Below, one piece after another: positions 1 to 7,679 of a stretch of DNA of 22,180 nt. Every line of letters begins with the position of its first letter. Within the stretch, counting starts at the first letter, position 1. The notes beneath the pieces are model-generated. The model was given only the letters and a program-made list of their open reading frames with translations, was not told the origin of the DNA and ran no database searches. Source of the stretch: Pseudomonadota bacterium (GTDB lineage: Bacteria > Pseudomonadota > Gammaproteobacteria > Xanthomonadales > Xanthomonadaceae); the NCBI GenBank assembly GCA_023395465.1, contig JAEWZE010000138.1, forward strand, positions 1 to 22,180, written 5' to 3'. The translations under genes and the position numbers were made by a program.

Positions 1-194
1 CGTACGCCGGGCCTGAGGCGCGCTACTGCCCCGCGGCGGTGTACGAGTTCGTCGGCGAAGGCGCGGACACGCGCCTGCAGATCAACTTCGCCAACTGCGT
101 GCACTGCAAGACCTGCGACATCAAGGACCCGACCCAGAACATCGTGTGGGTGGCGCCGCAGGGCGGCGGCGGGCCGAGCTACGCGGGGATGTAG
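1..194 (+). CDS. Electron transfer flavoprotein-ubiquinone oxidoreductase, C-terminal fragment
   Basis: This is the last 63 codons of a gene that enters from the left; the reading frame begins at base 3 and stops at TAG 192-194. The fragment holds the [4Fe-4S] ligand pattern of ETF-QO: one cysteine in RYCPAAVYEF, then the tight NCVHCKTC triplet, followed by DIKDPTQNI and the Gly-rich tail ending GGGGPSYAGM. Known role of the family: an inner-membrane flavo-iron-sulfur enzyme that passes electrons from reduced ETF (fatty-acid and amino-acid oxidation) to ubiquinone. The iron-sulfur tail is very conserved, so the call is firm although the FAD domain lies outside the window. The gene is convergent with the DUF305 gene and has no evident link to the sugar genes. 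Confidence 0.95.
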   Translation, partial: YAGPEARYCPAAVYEFVGEGADTRLQINFANCVHCKTCDIKDPTQNIVWVAPQGGGGPSYAGM

Positions 195-212
195 CGGTAC
201 TCACGTGCCTGC

Positions 213-231
213 TCTCCCGCCGTGCGGGAGA
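213..231. terminator. GC-rich hairpin between convergent genes
   Basis: Perfect 8-bp inverted repeat TCTCCCGC / GCGGGAGA with a 3-base loop, 18 bases past the ETF-QO stop and between two convergent genes. A second, weaker stem (CCGCC / GGCGG, 248-263) follows. There is no T-run on either side. It may serve as a two-way terminator, or be a member of the dispersed palindromes common between xanthomonad genes. Function is inferred. Confidence 0.45.
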
Positions 232-309
232 AGCGGGTCCTGAAGCGCCGCCCGAAAAGGCGGGCCGGCGACATGGGCACGCGGCGGATGCGCGGGCCGG
301 CTGCCGGCT

Positions 310-765
310 TCACCGTCGTGAACCTTCCAGCTCGTCGATCAGCCGCTTCATCTCGTCGATCTCGCGCCGCTGCGCCTCGATGATCCCGTCGGCCAGCGCG
401 CGGACGCGCGGATCCCGGATCTGCGCGCGTTCGCTGGTCAGGATGGCGATAGAGTGGTGCGGAATCATCGCGCGCATGTAGGACACGTCGTCCACCGTGC
501 GCTGGCTGCGCACCAGCCACAGCGCGCCGCCGAACACGAGCGCGGCGCCGACGATGATCAACAGGTTCTTCCGGCGGTCCTCGTACATGTGCAGCATGAA
601 CAGCAGCATCACCACCGCCATCGACGCGCCCATGATCAGCGCCATGTACGCACGGGTCTCGGAGAAGAACACGTGTCCCGGCGCGTAGGTGTGCAGGTAC
701 ATCAGCGCGAACATGACCAGGGTCGAGGTGGCGATCATCGCGCCGAAGCGGGCGTACTTGTGCAT
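310..765 (-). CDS. DUF305-family membrane protein
   Basis: A protein of 151 residues. The start at 765 was chosen over a longer reading to 864 because AGGAGA lies just upstream and the extra N-terminus looks non-native. Three hydrophobic segments at about residues 5-25, 38-60 and 67-85 suggest membrane spans. The C-terminal part is the DUF305 region: YMRAMIPHHSIAI with the His pair at 103-104, then a helical stretch with EAQRREIDEMKRL. Members of DUF305 (ferritin-like fold) are often found near copper or metal-handling genes, and the His/Met-rich helix is thought to bind metal. No copper gene is visible beside it here, so metal binding is only suggested. It does not appear to belong to the sugar operon, whose last gene ends 364 bases away. 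A 9-bp palindrome lies about 30 bases upstream of its start. Confidence 0.85.
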   Translation of the reverse strand: MHKYARFGAMIATSTLVMFALMYLHTYAPGHVFFSETRAYMALIMGASMAVVMLLFMLHMYEDRRKNLLIIVGAALVFGGALWLVRSQRTVDDVSYMRAMIPHHSIAILTSERAQIRDPRVRALADGIIEAQRREIDEMKRLIDELEGSRR

Positions 766-795
766 GGATTTCTCCTGTCGACAGAAGGATTTGCG

Positions 796-815
796 ACGGC
801 GGGCAGGCCCGCCGT
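796..815. repeat. 9-bp perfect palindrome with 2-base AG loop
   Basis: ACGGCGGGC / GCCCGCCGT separated by AG, 31 bases upstream of the DUF305 start. It may fold in that gene's leader RNA or be an operator or dispersed repeat. The rest of the 364-base stretch 766-1129 shows no convincing gene; reading frames through it are short or lie in the shadow of neighbours. Confidence 0.5.
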
Positions 816-1060
816 GGCCTCCGTATCGCGTCCTGCGCGCAACCACGGCCGGACGCCACTCCATCGATCCGCACGGGACCAGCGTCCGGATCCGGCGGCG
901 CGCCGATCGAATCTAGCGGCGATCGGAGGACCCGGCGTACAGGAAATGTGAAGCCAGCGCGCCTGGTTTGCGCCGCCAGCATGCGGCAAGCACGCGCCTG
1001 GAAAAACGCTGTCCTGTCTGCGGCTGCACCGCTGTGAGCGCCGCGCGATGGCCCACGCTC

Positions 1061-1092
1061 CTGACGCCCTGCGCCGGGTGAGGCGGCGTCAG
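1061..1092 (-). terminator. Possible terminator hairpin after the GH43 gene
   Basis: CTGACGCC (1061-1068) and GGCGTCAG (1085-1092) form a perfect 8-bp inverted repeat around a 16-base loop. It starts 37 bases beyond the GH43 stop on the minus strand. No U-run follows, so intrinsic termination is doubtful. Confidence 0.3.
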
Positions 1093-1129
1093 CCTGGTGC
1101 CCGCCGGGGCGTTGCCCACGGCGGTGCGA

Positions 1130-2821
1130 TCAACGCTTCACCGCATACGGCCCGAATGTGTTGCCGATGAAGCCGCCGGCGATGTCGACGGTGAGCAGGC
1201 TGGCATCCAGATCCGCGGCCAGCAGCCGCCAGTCGCCGGGCGTCAGTGCGTAGTCGACGTCCAGGCGGGGGGCGTCCAGGCGCAGGCGCAGCGACAGCCG
1301 GTCCGGCAACTCGGCCAGCGCGATGCGCGCGAGTTCGCGCCCCTGCAGTGGATCGTCCTGACCGGCACGTCGCAGCAGGACCAGCGAGGCGCCATCCTCC
1401 TCGCGCTCGATGGCGGCGACGTAGTGATGGCGTTCGTCCTGCAGCAGCGCCAGCCCGGCCAGTTCGCCCGCGTCGAGCGCGCCGGTGTCGAGCGTGGCGG
1501 CGATGGTCGCGCGGTGGTGCTGCAGCCGGCGTCCGATGTACGTGGGTCGTCCGCTTCCGGTGCCGTGGCCGCCGAGCGGCGTCGACGACGGAGTGATGCG
1601 CAGGCCGTCCTCGCCGGTCGCGAACCAGGCCTGCTTCGGCGGATCGAGCATCAGCCAGGCATGCGGCAGCGTGTCGGCGCGGAAGGTTTCGGTCCACGCC
1701 ATCGGCCCGCTGGTGGGCAGCGGCTGCGCGCTGCGCGGCAACGACGGGCGCCCGGCCACCAGCGGCACGCGCGCGCCGCGCGGCAGGATCACGGGCCAGT
1801 CGTCGCGCCACTGCACCGGCAGCAAGAAGGTCTCTCGCCCGAGGTTGTACTGGTTGCCGCGATAGGGGCGGGTAGCCAGGAACACCGCCCACCACGTGCC
1901 GTCGGCGAGCTGCACGAACTGCGCATGGCCGGCGGACGTGACCGGCGCGTCGCGCGCCGGATCGAGGTCGCGCTGGGTCAGGATCGGATTGCCCGCCCAC
2001 GCCGCGTACGGACCGGTGACGCTGCGGCTGCGCCAGATCATCTGCGCATGCTGCTCGCCGGTGCCGCCCTCGGCCGCGGTGAGGTAGTACCAGTCGCCGC
2101 GCCGGAACACGTGCGGGCCTTCGACGTGTTCGGGATGGCTGGCCGGGTCCACGCCGGCATCCACCAGCTGGATGCGCGGGCCGGTCAGCGACAGCGTGTC
2201 GGCGTCGAACTGCTGGATCCAGATCGCGCGGTGTCCTTCGTAGCGCATCGGGCCGTCGGGCATGCCGTTGCTGACCAGCCAGGCGCGGCCGTCGCGATCG
2301 AAGAACAGCGACGGATCGATGCCCTCGTTGCCCAGCCAGGCCGGGTCCGACCAGGGACCGGCCGGATCGTCGGCGGTGATGACGAAGTTGCCGATGCCGC
2401 GGCCCGGGCAGTAGAAGCAGGTGTTGGCGATGTAGAAACGGCGCCCGTCGTGGCTGAGCGTGGCTGCGAACAGGCCGCGGGTCAGTTCCTCGCCATCGCC
2501 GTAGGGCATCTGCCTGGCCCGGTCGATCGCATTGCCGATCTGCCGCCACGACACCAGGTCGGTGCTGTGGAACAGCGGCAGGCCGGGGTAGTAGCCGAAG
2601 CTCGAGGTGACCAGGTAGAAGTCGTCGCCGACGCGGATCGTGGACGGGTCGGGATGGAAGCCGGCGACGACCGGATTGCGGTATTGCGCGCCGGTGGGGA
2701 CGGCGCCGCCGTCGTCGCCGCGATAGTCCACGGAGGTGAAACGCGCCTCGCCCGCGCAGGCCAGTGTGGCCAGCAAACTGGACAGCAGGGCGACCGCGAT
2801 CCGTGCGATGCGAGCGCGCAT
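1130..2821 (-). CDS. GH43 glycosidase (alpha-L-arabinofuranosidase/beta-xylosidase type), exported
   Basis: 563 residues. The N-terminus (MRARIARIAV, then a hydrophobic stretch ending LACAG) is a signal peptide, so the enzyme should be periplasmic or secreted. The five-bladed propeller of GH43 follows, with the expected acids: Asp58 in GFHPDPS (base), Asp169 in GIDPSLFFD (pKa modulator) and Glu234 in HVEGPHVF (acid). From about residue 365 a beta-sandwich of the GH43_C2 type completes the usual two-domain length. The family cleaves terminal arabinofuranose or xylose; which one cannot be read from sequence. In a xyloglucan locus, arabinose side-chain removal is the likelier job. The gene is last in the galactonate operon, 20 bases after dgoK, with its own AAGGA ribosome site 7 bases before the ATG. 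It is the only exported product of that operon. Confidence 0.9.
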   Translation of the reverse strand: MRARIARIAVALLSSLLATLACAGEARFTSVDYRGDDGGAVPTGAQYRNPVVAGFHPDPSTIRVGDDFYLVTSSFGYYPGLPLFHSTDLVSWRQIGNAIDRARQMPYGDGEELTRGLFAATLSHDGRRFYIANTCFYCPGRGIGNFVITADDPAGPWSDPAWLGNEGIDPSLFFDRDGRAWLVSNGMPDGPMRYEGHRAIWIQQFDADTLSLTGPRIQLVDAGVDPASHPEHVEGPHVFRRGDWYYLTAAEGGTGEQHAQMIWRSRSVTGPYAAWAGNPILTQRDLDPARDAPVTSAGHAQFVQLADGTWWAVFLATRPYRGNQYNLGRETFLLPVQWRDDWPVILPRGARVPLVAGRPSLPRSAQPLPTSGPMAWTETFRADTLPHAWLMLDPPKQAWFATGEDGLRITPSSTPLGGHGTGSGRPTYIGRRLQHHRATIAATLDTGALDAGELAGLALLQDERHHYVAAIEREEDGASLVLLRRAGQDDPLQGRELARIALAELPDRLSLRLRLDAPRLDVDYALTPGDWRLLAADLDASLLTVDIAGGFIGNTFGPYAVKR

Positions 2822-2841
2822 GGCCCGTTCCTTCGCGTGCT

Positions 2842-3750
2842 TCAGACGCTGGCCGCGAGCGGCAGGCGCCGCTCCCAGAGCGCGTGCAGGCCGTGCGCGG
2901 CCAGGTCTTCGGAATGGCGCTGCACCGCCACGCCGGAGGCGGCAAGGCCGCGCGCATAGAGATCGACCAGGCGTTCGCTGCCGACCAGGTGCACCAGTCG
3001 CGGGCGCACGGCGCCGTCCGCCAGCCCGCCGTGCAGCTCATGCCCCACCAGCAGGCCCGACAGGTAGGAAGACAGGGCCTGGCTGCCGAACCGGCCCGAC
3101 AGACCGGTGGTGCGCACGCCGAACAGCTGGTGCGCGAGGCCGCCGGCGTCGCCGCTGCGGCGCAGGCCCGCATCGAAGGCGTCGGCGTCGAAGCGGCTGT
3201 CGTCGTCGTCCATCAGCGCCCCGAGGATGCTGTGGCCGCGCAGCAGCGCGTAGAGCTCGCCGGTCATGAAGCTGCGGATGCGCTGCACGCGGCGCTCGCC
3301 GATGGTCACCCACTTGCTGTGCGTGCCGGGCAGGCAGACGTAGTGCGTGCCCCGCGGCAGCGTGTCGAGCAGGGCCGCCAGCTGGGTCTCCTCGCCGCGC
3401 ATCACGTCGGGCACCGCGGACACGCCGGCGTCGCGCAGGCCCGGCACGAACCAAAGCTCGCGGTCCGCGAAGTCCGGCGGCTGCACGCGGCGCATGCCGT
3501 GGGCGAGATCGTCGATGCCCGCCGGGCAGTCGAGGTAGGGCATCTCGTGCCAGCCGCCGCGCGCGCCGACCATGCCGCACAGCAGGACCGGGCCGTCGTC
3601 CCAGCCGGCGAGCTCGTGCCGCAGCACCTCGCCGAAGCGGCCGCGGCTGGCCAGCGTGCCCTGGCCGCTGCGCACGCGCTTGTGCATCGTGCCGTCGGCA
3701 TCGAGCCGATAGATGCGCAGGTGGGTGGTGCCCCAGTCGACCGCGATCAT
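2842..3750 (-). CDS. dgoK: 2-dehydro-3-deoxygalactonokinase
   Basis: 302 residues, close to the usual size of DgoK. It opens with the actin-like ATPase phosphate motif MIAVDWGTTHLR. It then carries family hallmarks: LLCGMVGARGGWHE, DVMRGEETQ, the CLPGTHSKWV block and the SFMTGELYALL block. The enzyme phosphorylates 2-keto-3-deoxy-D-galactonate to KDPGal with ATP in the cytoplasm, the third step of the De Ley-Doudoroff route as encoded here. Its ATG overlaps the stop of the SMP-30 gene (ATGA at 3747-3750), and no Shine-Dalgarno is visible, so translation is probably coupled. Substrate identity is supported by the adjacent dgoD and dgoA genes; related kinases acting on the gluconate epimer belong to another family. 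Confidence 0.93.
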   Translation of the reverse strand: MIAVDWGTTHLRIYRLDADGTMHKRVRSGQGTLASRGRFGEVLRHELAGWDDGPVLLCGMVGARGGWHEMPYLDCPAGIDDLAHGMRRVQPPDFADRELWFVPGLRDAGVSAVPDVMRGEETQLAALLDTLPRGTHYVCLPGTHSKWVTIGERRVQRIRSFMTGELYALLRGHSILGALMDDDDSRFDADAFDAGLRRSGDAGGLAHQLFGVRTTGLSGRFGSQALSSYLSGLLVGHELHGGLADGAVRPRLVHLVGSERLVDLYARGLAASGVAVQRHSEDLAAHGLHALWERRLPLAASV

Positions 3751-4664
3751 GCGCCGCGCAGCCGCGCTTCGGGCAGGCCGGCCAGCCCGTCCAGCGACAG
3801 CGCGAAAATCCCGCCGGCGGTGGGCGCGGCCGCCAGCGCGGCGGCGTCCATCTCCTCGCGTGCGGTGGTCACGTACAGCGTGTCCAGATTTATTCCACCG
3901 ATCGCGCAGCACGAGGGCATGCCGGCGGGGATGGCGACGACGCGGTCGACGCGCCCGTCCGGCGCGTAGCGGACCACGCGGCCCGCGCCCCACTGCGCGT
4001 TCCACAGGTGCCCATCGGCATCGACGGTGGAACCGTCTGGCGCGCCACCGCCTTCGACCCGCGCGAACACGATCGGCGCGGAGACGCTGGCGGCCTCCGG
4101 GTCGTAGTCGCAACGCAGGATCCGCGGCTGCACCGAATCGCAGAAGTACAGGGTGCCGCCGTCGGGCGAGAAGCAGATCGAGTTGGGAATCGCGGCCGGC
4201 GGCAGCGGCAACGGCCGCAGGCCATGCGCGATCGAGAACTGGTAGAAGCGGCCCAGCGGTGGATCCGCGCCGGTCTCGTCCTTGGTGCCGAACACGAAGT
4301 TGCCGTGGCGGTCGCAGCGGCCGTCGTTGCTGCGCGTGGCCGCGCCTTGCCCGGGCTCCAGCGCGCACAGGGTGTGCAGCACGAGCGGCACGTCAGGCTG
4401 CGGCGCACCCGCCAGCCGGATCGACTTGGCCAGCGCCAGCAGCAGGCGGCCGTCTTCGCCCAGGGCCAGGCAGCCCAGCGGTTCGGGCAGCGCCCAGTGG
4501 TGCGTGGCGCCGTTGGCCGGTTCGTGCATCCACAGCCGCGACGACAGGATGTCGGTCCAGTACAGCCGCTGCATGCGCCCGTCCCAGACGATGCCTTCGC
4601 CGAGCTGGCAGCGGCTGTCGATCGCCAGCGCCGCGGTGGCGGTACTCCCCTGCAACTGGTTCAT
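3747..4664 (-). CDS. SMP-30/gluconolactonase family sugar lactonase, probably galactonolactonase
   Basis: 305 residues, one SMP-30 six-bladed propeller. Residues that align with the metal and substrate sites of the family are present: Glu23 in QLGEGIVW, Arg111 and Asn113 in TRSNDGRCD, Asn161 in IPNSICFSPDG, and Asp210 in GAPDGSTVD. There is no signal peptide, so it is cytoplasmic. The family hydrolyses aldonolactones. Between dgoD and dgoK the natural substrate is D-galactono-1,4-lactone, giving the galactonate that DgoD consumes; this is inferred from context, and L-arabinonolactone is the main alternative given the GH43 gene in the same operon. It starts 4 bases after the dgoD stop and ends overlapping dgoK. 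Confidence 0.88.
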   Translation of the reverse strand: MNQLQGSTATAALAIDSRCQLGEGIVWDGRMQRLYWTDILSSRLWMHEPANGATHHWALPEPLGCLALGEDGRLLLALAKSIRLAGAPQPDVPLVLHTLCALEPGQGAATRSNDGRCDRHGNFVFGTKDETGADPPLGRFYQFSIAHGLRPLPLPPAAIPNSICFSPDGGTLYFCDSVQPRILRCDYDPEAASVSAPIVFARVEGGGAPDGSTVDADGHLWNAQWGAGRVVRYAPDGRVDRVVAIPAGMPSCCAIGGINLDTLYVTTAREEMDAAALAAAPTAGGIFALSLDGLAGLPEARLRGA

Positions 4665-4668
4665 GTGT

Positions 4669-5820
4669 TCACCATTCGGCCACGCTGCCGTCGGCGTGAC
4701 GCCACAGCGGATTGCGCCAGCGCGGCGGTTCGCGGGACACGCGTGCCAGCAGTTCCTCGTCGATCTCCACGCCCAGTCCCGGACCCGGCAGCGCGGCGAT
4801 GCAGCCGTCCGCGTCGCAGCGGAAATCGTCCTTGTTGCGCACGTAGTCGAGCAGGTCCGCGCCCTGGTTGTAGTGGATGCCGATGCTCTGTTCCTGCAGC
4901 ATCGCATTCCAGCAGGTGAAGTCCACCTGCAGGCACGCCGCCAGCGCCACCGGCCCCAGCGGGCAGTGCGGCGCCAGGCCGACGTCGTGCGCCTCGGCCA
5001 TGGCGGCGATCTTCATGCATTCGGTGATGCCGCCGGCGTGGGAGAGGTCGGGCTGCAGCAGCGCCAGTCCGCCCGCAGCCAGCACCGGCTTGAACTCGGC
5101 GCGCGAATACATGCGCTCGCCCGCGGCCAGCGGGATCGACGTGGCCTCCGACAGCGGCCGGTAGTACTCCCACTGCTCGGGCAGCACCGGTTCCTCGACG
5201 AACAGCGGTTTGAGCGTGGCCAGTTCGCGCAGCAGGATGCGCGCCATCGGCGCGCTGACCCGGCCGTGGAAGTCGATGCCGAAGTCGACCGCCTCGCCGA
5301 CCGCCTCGCGCACCGCGGCCACCCTGGCCACCGCCGCGTCGATCGCGCGCGGACTGTCGATCAGCTTCAGTTCCTCGGTGCCGTTGAACTTGAACGTGTC
5401 GAAGCCCAGGGCGCGGTGGGCCTGGATCTGCGCGACGATGTCGGCGGGCCGGTCGCCGCCGACCCAGCGGTAGGTCTTCATGCGATCGCGCACGCGCCCG
5501 CCCAGCAGCTGGTAGACCGGCACCCCGAGCGCCTTGCCCTTGATGTCCCACAGCGCCTGGTCGATGCCGGCGATCGCGCTCATCAGGATCGCACCGCCGC
5601 GGTAGAAGCCGCCGCGATACATCACCTGCCACAGGTCGTTGATGTGCGCGGGGTCGCGGCCGACCAGCAGCTCGCCCAGTTCATGCACCGCGGCCTCGAC
5701 CGTGGCGGCGCGGCCCTCGATCACGGGCTCGCCCCAGCCGCTGATCCCCTCGTCGGTCTCGATCTTGAGGAACAGCCAGCGCGGCGGCGCGTGCCAGGTG
5801 GTCAGGCGGGTGATCTTCAT
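4669..5820 (-). CDS. dgoD: D-galactonate dehydratase
   Basis: 383 residues, enolase superfamily, mandelate-racemase subgroup. The N-terminal capping domain starts MKITRLTTW. In the barrel the full catalytic set of known galactonate dehydratases is visible at the same numbers as in the E. coli enzyme: Asp183 and His185 in GIDFHGR, Glu209 in FVEEPV, Glu235 in AAGERMYSR, and His285 in GLAPHCPLGP. The three acids bind Mg2+ and the two histidines do the acid-base chemistry. The enzyme converts D-galactonate to 2-keto-3-deoxy-D-galactonate. Its ATG overlaps the dgoA stop by four bases (5817-5820), and only a weak AGG lies upstream, so it is likely coupled to dgoA. Because both the catalytic set and the neighbours agree, the specific function is more secure than is usual in this superfamily. 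Confidence 0.95.
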   Translation of the reverse strand: MKITRLTTWHAPPRWLFLKIETDEGISGWGEPVIEGRAATVEAAVHELGELLVGRDPAHINDLWQVMYRGGFYRGGAILMSAIAGIDQALWDIKGKALGVPVYQLLGGRVRDRMKTYRWVGGDRPADIVAQIQAHRALGFDTFKFNGTEELKLIDSPRAIDAAVARVAAVREAVGEAVDFGIDFHGRVSAPMARILLRELATLKPLFVEEPVLPEQWEYYRPLSEATSIPLAAGERMYSRAEFKPVLAAGGLALLQPDLSHAGGITECMKIAAMAEAHDVGLAPHCPLGPVALAACLQVDFTCWNAMLQEQSIGIHYNQGADLLDYVRNKDDFRCDADGCIAALPGPGLGVEIDEELLARVSREPPRWRNPLWRHADGSVAEW

Positions 5821-6440
5821 CGCGAATGCGCCTGCCATGCCACGAGGAAACGCCGCGCGTTCGCCAGCGTCCGCGCCGGTGCCTGACCCGGGCGATACAG
5901 CTCGCCACCGATGGCCGCGCCGCTGCATCCAGCCGCCAGGTAGTCGCCGAGGTTGTCGACGGTGATCCCGCCCACCGCCAGCAGCGGCACCGGCGGCAGC
6001 ACGCTGCGCAGCGCGCGCGGCAGCGCCGGGCCATACACCGAGGCCGGGAACAGCTTGAGCATCTGTGCCCCGGCCTCCAGCGCATCGAAGGCTTCGCTGG
6101 CGGTGGCGACACCGGCCGCGATCGTGAATCCGCGCGCGCGTGCTTCGCGGATCAGCGCGGGGCGCACATTGGGAGTGACCACCAGGCGGCCGCCCGCGGC
6201 CTGCAGCGCGTCCAGGTGCGCGGTCTCGAGCACGGTGCCGGCGCCGGCCAGTGCGCGTTCGCCGCAGGCGGCTACCGCAAGGGCGACGCTGCGCGCCCAG
6301 TCCGGCGAACCGGTCGGGATCTCGATGGCGTTGACGCCGGCCTCCAGCAGCGCCTCGACGTGGGCGACCACCGCGTCGGGCGTCACGCCGCGCAGGATCG
6401 CGACCAGGGGCGGGTGGAAGGGCAGGTGGGGGTCGTCCAT
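5817..6440 (-). CDS. dgoA: 2-dehydro-3-deoxy-6-phosphogalactonate aldolase
   Basis: 207 residues, the normal length for a class I KDPG/KDPGal aldolase. Arg17 in AILRGV, Glu40 in IEIPTGSP and the Schiff-base Lys129 in MLKLFPAS are in place. The IEIP-x-x-SP form is that of KDPGal aldolases (DgoA) rather than Eda. It splits KDPGal into pyruvate and glyceraldehyde-3-phosphate, the final step of the pathway. It is the first gene of the minus-strand operon, 138 bases from the divergent lysR gene. The ATG at 6440 is the only sensible start, but its ribosome site is poor (a CGGAG about 17 bases upstream), so the exact start is less sure than the identity. Confidence 0.93.
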   Translation of the reverse strand: MDDPHLPFHPPLVAILRGVTPDAVVAHVEALLEAGVNAIEIPTGSPDWARSVALAVAACGERALAGAGTVLETAHLDALQAAGGRLVVTPNVRPALIREARARGFTIAAGVATASEAFDALEAGAQMLKLFPASVYGPALPRALRSVLPPVPLLAVGGITVDNLGDYLAAGCSGAAIGGELYRPGQAPARTLANARRFLVAWQAHSR

Positions 6441-6528
6441 GGCGTCGACGATCTGGGGCTCCGGTGCGATGGGCGGACGTGGCCGCCGGGCATAGGCTCG
6501 CGTGGCGGGGTATGTACGACAAATGAAA

Positions 6529-6559
6529 TATTCGGCGTACGCTATTCCCTTGCCGAATA
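6529..6559. promoter_or_regulatory. Inverted repeat in the lysR-dgoA divergent promoter region
   Basis: TATTCGGC (6529-6536) and GCCGAATA (6552-6559) are perfect 8-bp arms 15 bases apart, in the 138-base gap between divergent lysR and dgoA. Arm centres are about 23 bases apart, near two helical turns, which suits a dimer-of-dimers LysR-type regulator. On the minus strand, TTCGGC and GAATAT at 18-base spacing could act as -35 and -10 for dgoA. The sequence is AT-richer than its surroundings. Binding by the adjacent regulator is inferred from position. Confidence 0.5.
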
Positions 6560-6578
6560 GCATCCAGGAGACGACGGC

Positions 6579-7550
6579 ATGGTGCAGGCCGCAATGGGCC
6601 GATCGGGGGTCGCCCGCCTGAAGACGCGCCATCTGGCGCTGCTGCTGCAACTGCACGACCACGGCTCGGTGCTGCGCGCGGCCGAGGCCGCCAACATGAC
6701 CCAGCCGGCCGCCTCCAAGCTGCTGGCCGAGATGGAAGCGTTGCTCGGCGTGCCGCTGTTCGAGCGCCACGCGCGCGGGGTGGCGCCGACCGCCTTCGGC
6801 CTGGCCATGGTGCGGCGGGCGCGCTCGGCCCTGGCGGAGATCGAGCGCGGCGGCGAGGAGATCGCCGCGCTGCGCGAAGGCCGGCTGGGCAAGGTGGCGA
6901 TCGGCACCGTGGTCAATCCGGGCACCACCCTGGTGCCGCAGGCCGTGGCCGCGATGAAACGCGACTACCCCGGCATCCTGGTCGAGGTGGAGATGGACTA
7001 CAGCCGGCCGCTGGTGGCGCGCCTGCTGGACGGACAGCTGGACATCGTGATCGGCCGCATCATGGACCCGGAAGGCGCGGCCGAGCTCGAATTCGAGCCG
7101 CTGGCCGACGAGCCGCATGCGGTGATCGTGCGCGCCGGGCACCCGCTCGCGTCGCGCCGCGAGGTGCGCATCGCGGACCTGCATGACCAGGGCTGGATCA
7201 TGCCGCCGGCCGCCAGCGTGCTGCGCGCGCGGCTGGACGCGGTGTTCCACCAGCACGGGCTGCATCCGCCGCGGGACCTGGTCGAGACCGCATCGCTGCC
7301 GGTGATCATCCACCTGCTGCGGCACAGCGACCTGCTGGCCGCATTGCCGCCCGAATGCGTCGCGCCCTACCTGCAGACCGCGCAGATGCAGGTCCTGCCG
7401 ATCGAGCTGGACGTGCGCATGGAGTACTTCGGCATCATCCGCCGACGCGACAAGGCGCCGGCGCCGGGCGTGACCCACATGCTCGACACGCTGCGCGACA
7501 CCGCGCGGCGGATCTATCCGCCGCTGCCGGAGCTGCGGCCAGGCGCCTGA
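6579..7550 (+). CDS. LysR-type transcriptional regulator, likely of the galactonate operon
   Basis: 323 residues. The winged helix-turn-helix is at about residues 16-75, with the typical GSVLRAAEAANMTQPAASKLL recognition region and GVPLFERHARGVAPT wing. The rest is a type 2 periplasmic-binding-like effector domain, reminiscent of the GbpR (galactose-binding-protein regulator) branch, which answers to sugars. The start at 6579 has AGGAG eight bases upstream. The gene is divergent from dgoA across a short shared promoter region with an inverted repeat, the classic arrangement for a LysR regulator controlling its neighbour and itself. The effector is unknown; galactose, galactonate or a pathway intermediate is plausible. 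In E. coli the dgo genes use a GntR-type repressor instead, so control here would be of a different kind. Confidence 0.9.
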   Translation: MVQAAMGRSGVARLKTRHLALLLQLHDHGSVLRAAEAANMTQPAASKLLAEMEALLGVPLFERHARGVAPTAFGLAMVRRARSALAEIERGGEEIAALREGRLGKVAIGTVVNPGTTLVPQAVAAMKRDYPGILVEVEMDYSRPLVARLLDGQLDIVIGRIMDPEGAAELEFEPLADEPHAVIVRAGHPLASRREVRIADLHDQGWIMPPAASVLRARLDAVFHQHGLHPPRDLVETASLPVIIHLLRHSDLLAALPPECVAPYLQTAQMQVLPIELDVRMEYFGIIRRRDKAPAPGVTHMLDTLRDTARRIYPPLPELRPGA

Positions 7551-7566
7551 CCCCGGCGCGCGAAAG

Positions 7567-7585
7567 CGCCCGCGGCCCGCGGGCG
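7567..7585 (+). terminator. Strong GC palindrome after lysR
   Basis: CGCCCGCGG / CCGCGGGCG, a perfect 9-bp inverted repeat about one base, 16 bases after the lysR stop. The stem would open a few pairs to form a loop. Only GGTGTT follows, not a real T-run. Placement suits termination of lysR ahead of the receptor gene. Confidence 0.45.
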
Positions 7586-7679
7586 GGTGTTGGCCGCTCC
7601 ACGTCGCGAATTCGGCCCCTGGCTTCGCGCAGCGGCGGCAGGTATTCCTGATCCGCCTAGCTCGGACCCAAAAATTCAT

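Noticed and set aside
766..864. Extension of the DUF305 gene to an upstream ATG
   Set aside because: AGGAGA right before the ATG at 765 and the start of the first membrane span support the shorter form; the extension is Arg-rich and spans a palindrome.
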